From assembly GCA_949739085.1 (NCBI GenBank), contig CATIYU010000122.1:1-5369 (forward strand): DNA of 5,369 nt, read 5' to 3'. Under the pieces are notes generated by a model that made no database searches, was not told the origin of the DNA, and was given only the letters and a program-made list of their open reading frames with translations. Source of the stretch: an uncultured Eubacteriales bacterium. Lineage in GTDB: Bacteria > Bacillota_A > Clostridia > Oscillospirales > Oscillospiraceae. The position numbers and the translations under genes are program-made. Positions 4,818 through 5,369 of the stretch are shown here, piece by piece; position 1 is the first letter of the stretch, and every line of letters starts with the position of its first letter.

Positions 4818-5369
4818 ATGTTCTGTCATAACTGCGGCTATCAAATCCAAGACGAGGCGGCCTTCTGCCCCAAGTGCGGCACCAAGCTGCCTCCCCTTGC
4901 GCCCACACCGCCCCCGGAGCCGGTGCCGGTTCCTGTACCGGAGCCGGTGCCAGCCCCCGCATCGGAGACCATCCCCGTACCGGAAGCGGTACCCGCCCCC
5001 GCATCGGGAACCGTCCCTGTACCGGAAGCGGCGCCTGCCCCCGTTTCGGGAACCATCCCTGTACCGGAAGCGGCACCCGCTCCCGTTTTGGGGACCATCC
5101 CCGTGCCGGAAACGGCACCCGCTCCCGTTTCGGGAACCATCCCCGTACCGGGAACGACGCCCGCTCCCGCGTCGGGAACCATCCCCGTACCGGAAGCGGC
5201 ACCTGCCCCCGTGTCAGGAACCATCCCTGTGCCGGGAATGGTCTCCGCTCCTCCGCCGGTGTCGCCGCCGCCTGCCGCGCCCAACCCGCCGGCGGTGCCT
5301 CAGAAGAAGGGCAAAAAGTGGCCCCTCCTCATCGTGCTCCTTCTTCTGATTGCCGGCGGCGCCTATGCC
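4818..5369 (+). CDS. Zinc-ribbon protein with Pro/Ala/Val tandem repeats and a membrane anchor, C-terminus cut by window edge
   Basis: The reading frame is open to the last base, giving 184 residues. Residues 1-22 are a zinc ribbon, MFCHNCGYQIQDEA then FCPKCG, with Cys3, Cys6, Cys17 and Cys20 as likely Zn ligands. Residues 23-50 are Pro-rich. Residues 51-134 are six 14-residue repeats of the form TIPVPEAAPAPVSG; a degenerate eighth-like unit follows at 135-148 and a partial one precedes. Residues 149-161 are again Pro-rich, then KKGKK (163-167) precedes a hydrophobic stretch from W168 to the edge that looks like a transmembrane helix. By the positive-inside rule the zinc ribbon and repeats would be cytoplasmic and the missing C-terminal part outside. 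Firmicutes encode many proteins with a zinc ribbon, a linker, one helix and an extracytoplasmic domain, but the domain that would name this one lies outside the window. No specific function can be assigned. Confidence 0.88.
   Translation, partial: MFCHNCGYQIQDEAAFCPKCGTKLPPLAPTPPPEPVPVPVPEPVPAPASETIPVPEAVPAPASGTVPVPEAAPAPVSGTIPVPEAAPAPVLGTIPVPETAPAPVSGTIPVPGTTPAPASGTIPVPEAAPAPVSGTIPVPGMVSAPPPVSPPPAAPNPPAVPQKKGKKWPLLIVLLLLIAGGAYA
4968..5261 (+). repeat. 42-base tandem repeat inside the zinc-ribbon gene, seven units
   Basis: Units start at 4968, 5010, 5052, 5094, 5136, 5178 and 5220. Each encodes 14 residues, with consensus T-I-P-V-P-E-A-A-P-A-P-V-S-G. The first six are full length and close in sequence; the seventh decays after TIPVPG into MVSAPPPV. 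A partial copy (PVPEPVPAPASE) precedes the array. Many differences between units are in third codon positions: the units at 5052 and 5178 differ at about seven of 42 bases, mostly silent. This is what selection on the peptide rather than on the DNA would leave. The period is a multiple of three, so gain or loss of a unit keeps the frame. Confidence 0.93.

Noticed and set aside
4968..5261. CRISPR array
   Set aside because: The 42-base units are contiguous with no unique spacers and keep one reading frame throughout, so this is a coding tandem repeat.
4841..5284. Minus-strand repeat protein of GTGMVPETGAGA units
   Set aside because: It resembles a surface repeat protein, but it is only the complement of the zinc-ribbon repeat. 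No ribosome binding site or promoter precedes it, and the plus-strand frame has a zinc ribbon, a membrane helix and a strong promoter.

Overview
The window looks like chromosome from a GC-rich Gram-positive bacterium. My best guess is the Clostridia, in the Oscillospiraceae/Flavonifractor-like group. The reasons are very GC-rich codon use, strong GGAGG-type ribosome binding sites, sigma-A promoters with extended -10 elements, a CbbX/SpoVK-type AAA+ ATPase, and a zinc-ribbon membrane protein of a kind common in Firmicutes. The taxonomic placement is inferred from these features and was not tested by any search.

Left two thirds (minus strand, 3327 down to 1): one probable operon, transcribed right to left. 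It begins with a 533-residue AAA+ ATPase that has an unassigned helical N-terminal half. A 25-base gap leads to tsaE (GTG start), then tsaB, then upp, which runs off the left edge. The tsaE/tsaB and tsaB/upp junctions are both 4-base ATGA overlaps, so the three are probably translationally coupled. TsaE and TsaB belong to the complex that makes the N6-threonylcarbamoyladenosine (t6A) modification of ANN-decoding tRNAs. Upp salvages uracil to UMP.

Middle (3328-3500): a compact divergent intergenic region. An extended -10 (TGCTATACT on the minus strand) reads toward the ATPase. A TTGACG-17-TACCAT promoter reads rightward toward an AI-2E-family membrane protein (3501-4655), which ends in a clean intrinsic terminator (4661-4692).

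Right end (4714-5369): a new promoter with a consensus extended -10 (TGGTATAAT) drives a gene that is cut by the window edge. It encodes an N-terminal CxxC...CxxC zinc ribbon, then a Pro/Ala/Val-rich tract built from a 14-residue (42-base) tandem repeat, then KKGKK and the start of a transmembrane helix. This repeat protein is the least ordinary item. Because the repeat period is a multiple of three and the GC is high, several other frames across it also stay open, and those are judged spurious.

Most of the window is housekeeping. The items most worth a second look are the repeat-bearing zinc-ribbon protein, the ATPase's uncharacterised N-terminal half, and the ATPase's position at the head of a t6A/uracil-salvage operon. 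I saw no tRNA, rRNA, CRISPR array, insertion sequence or phage gene.
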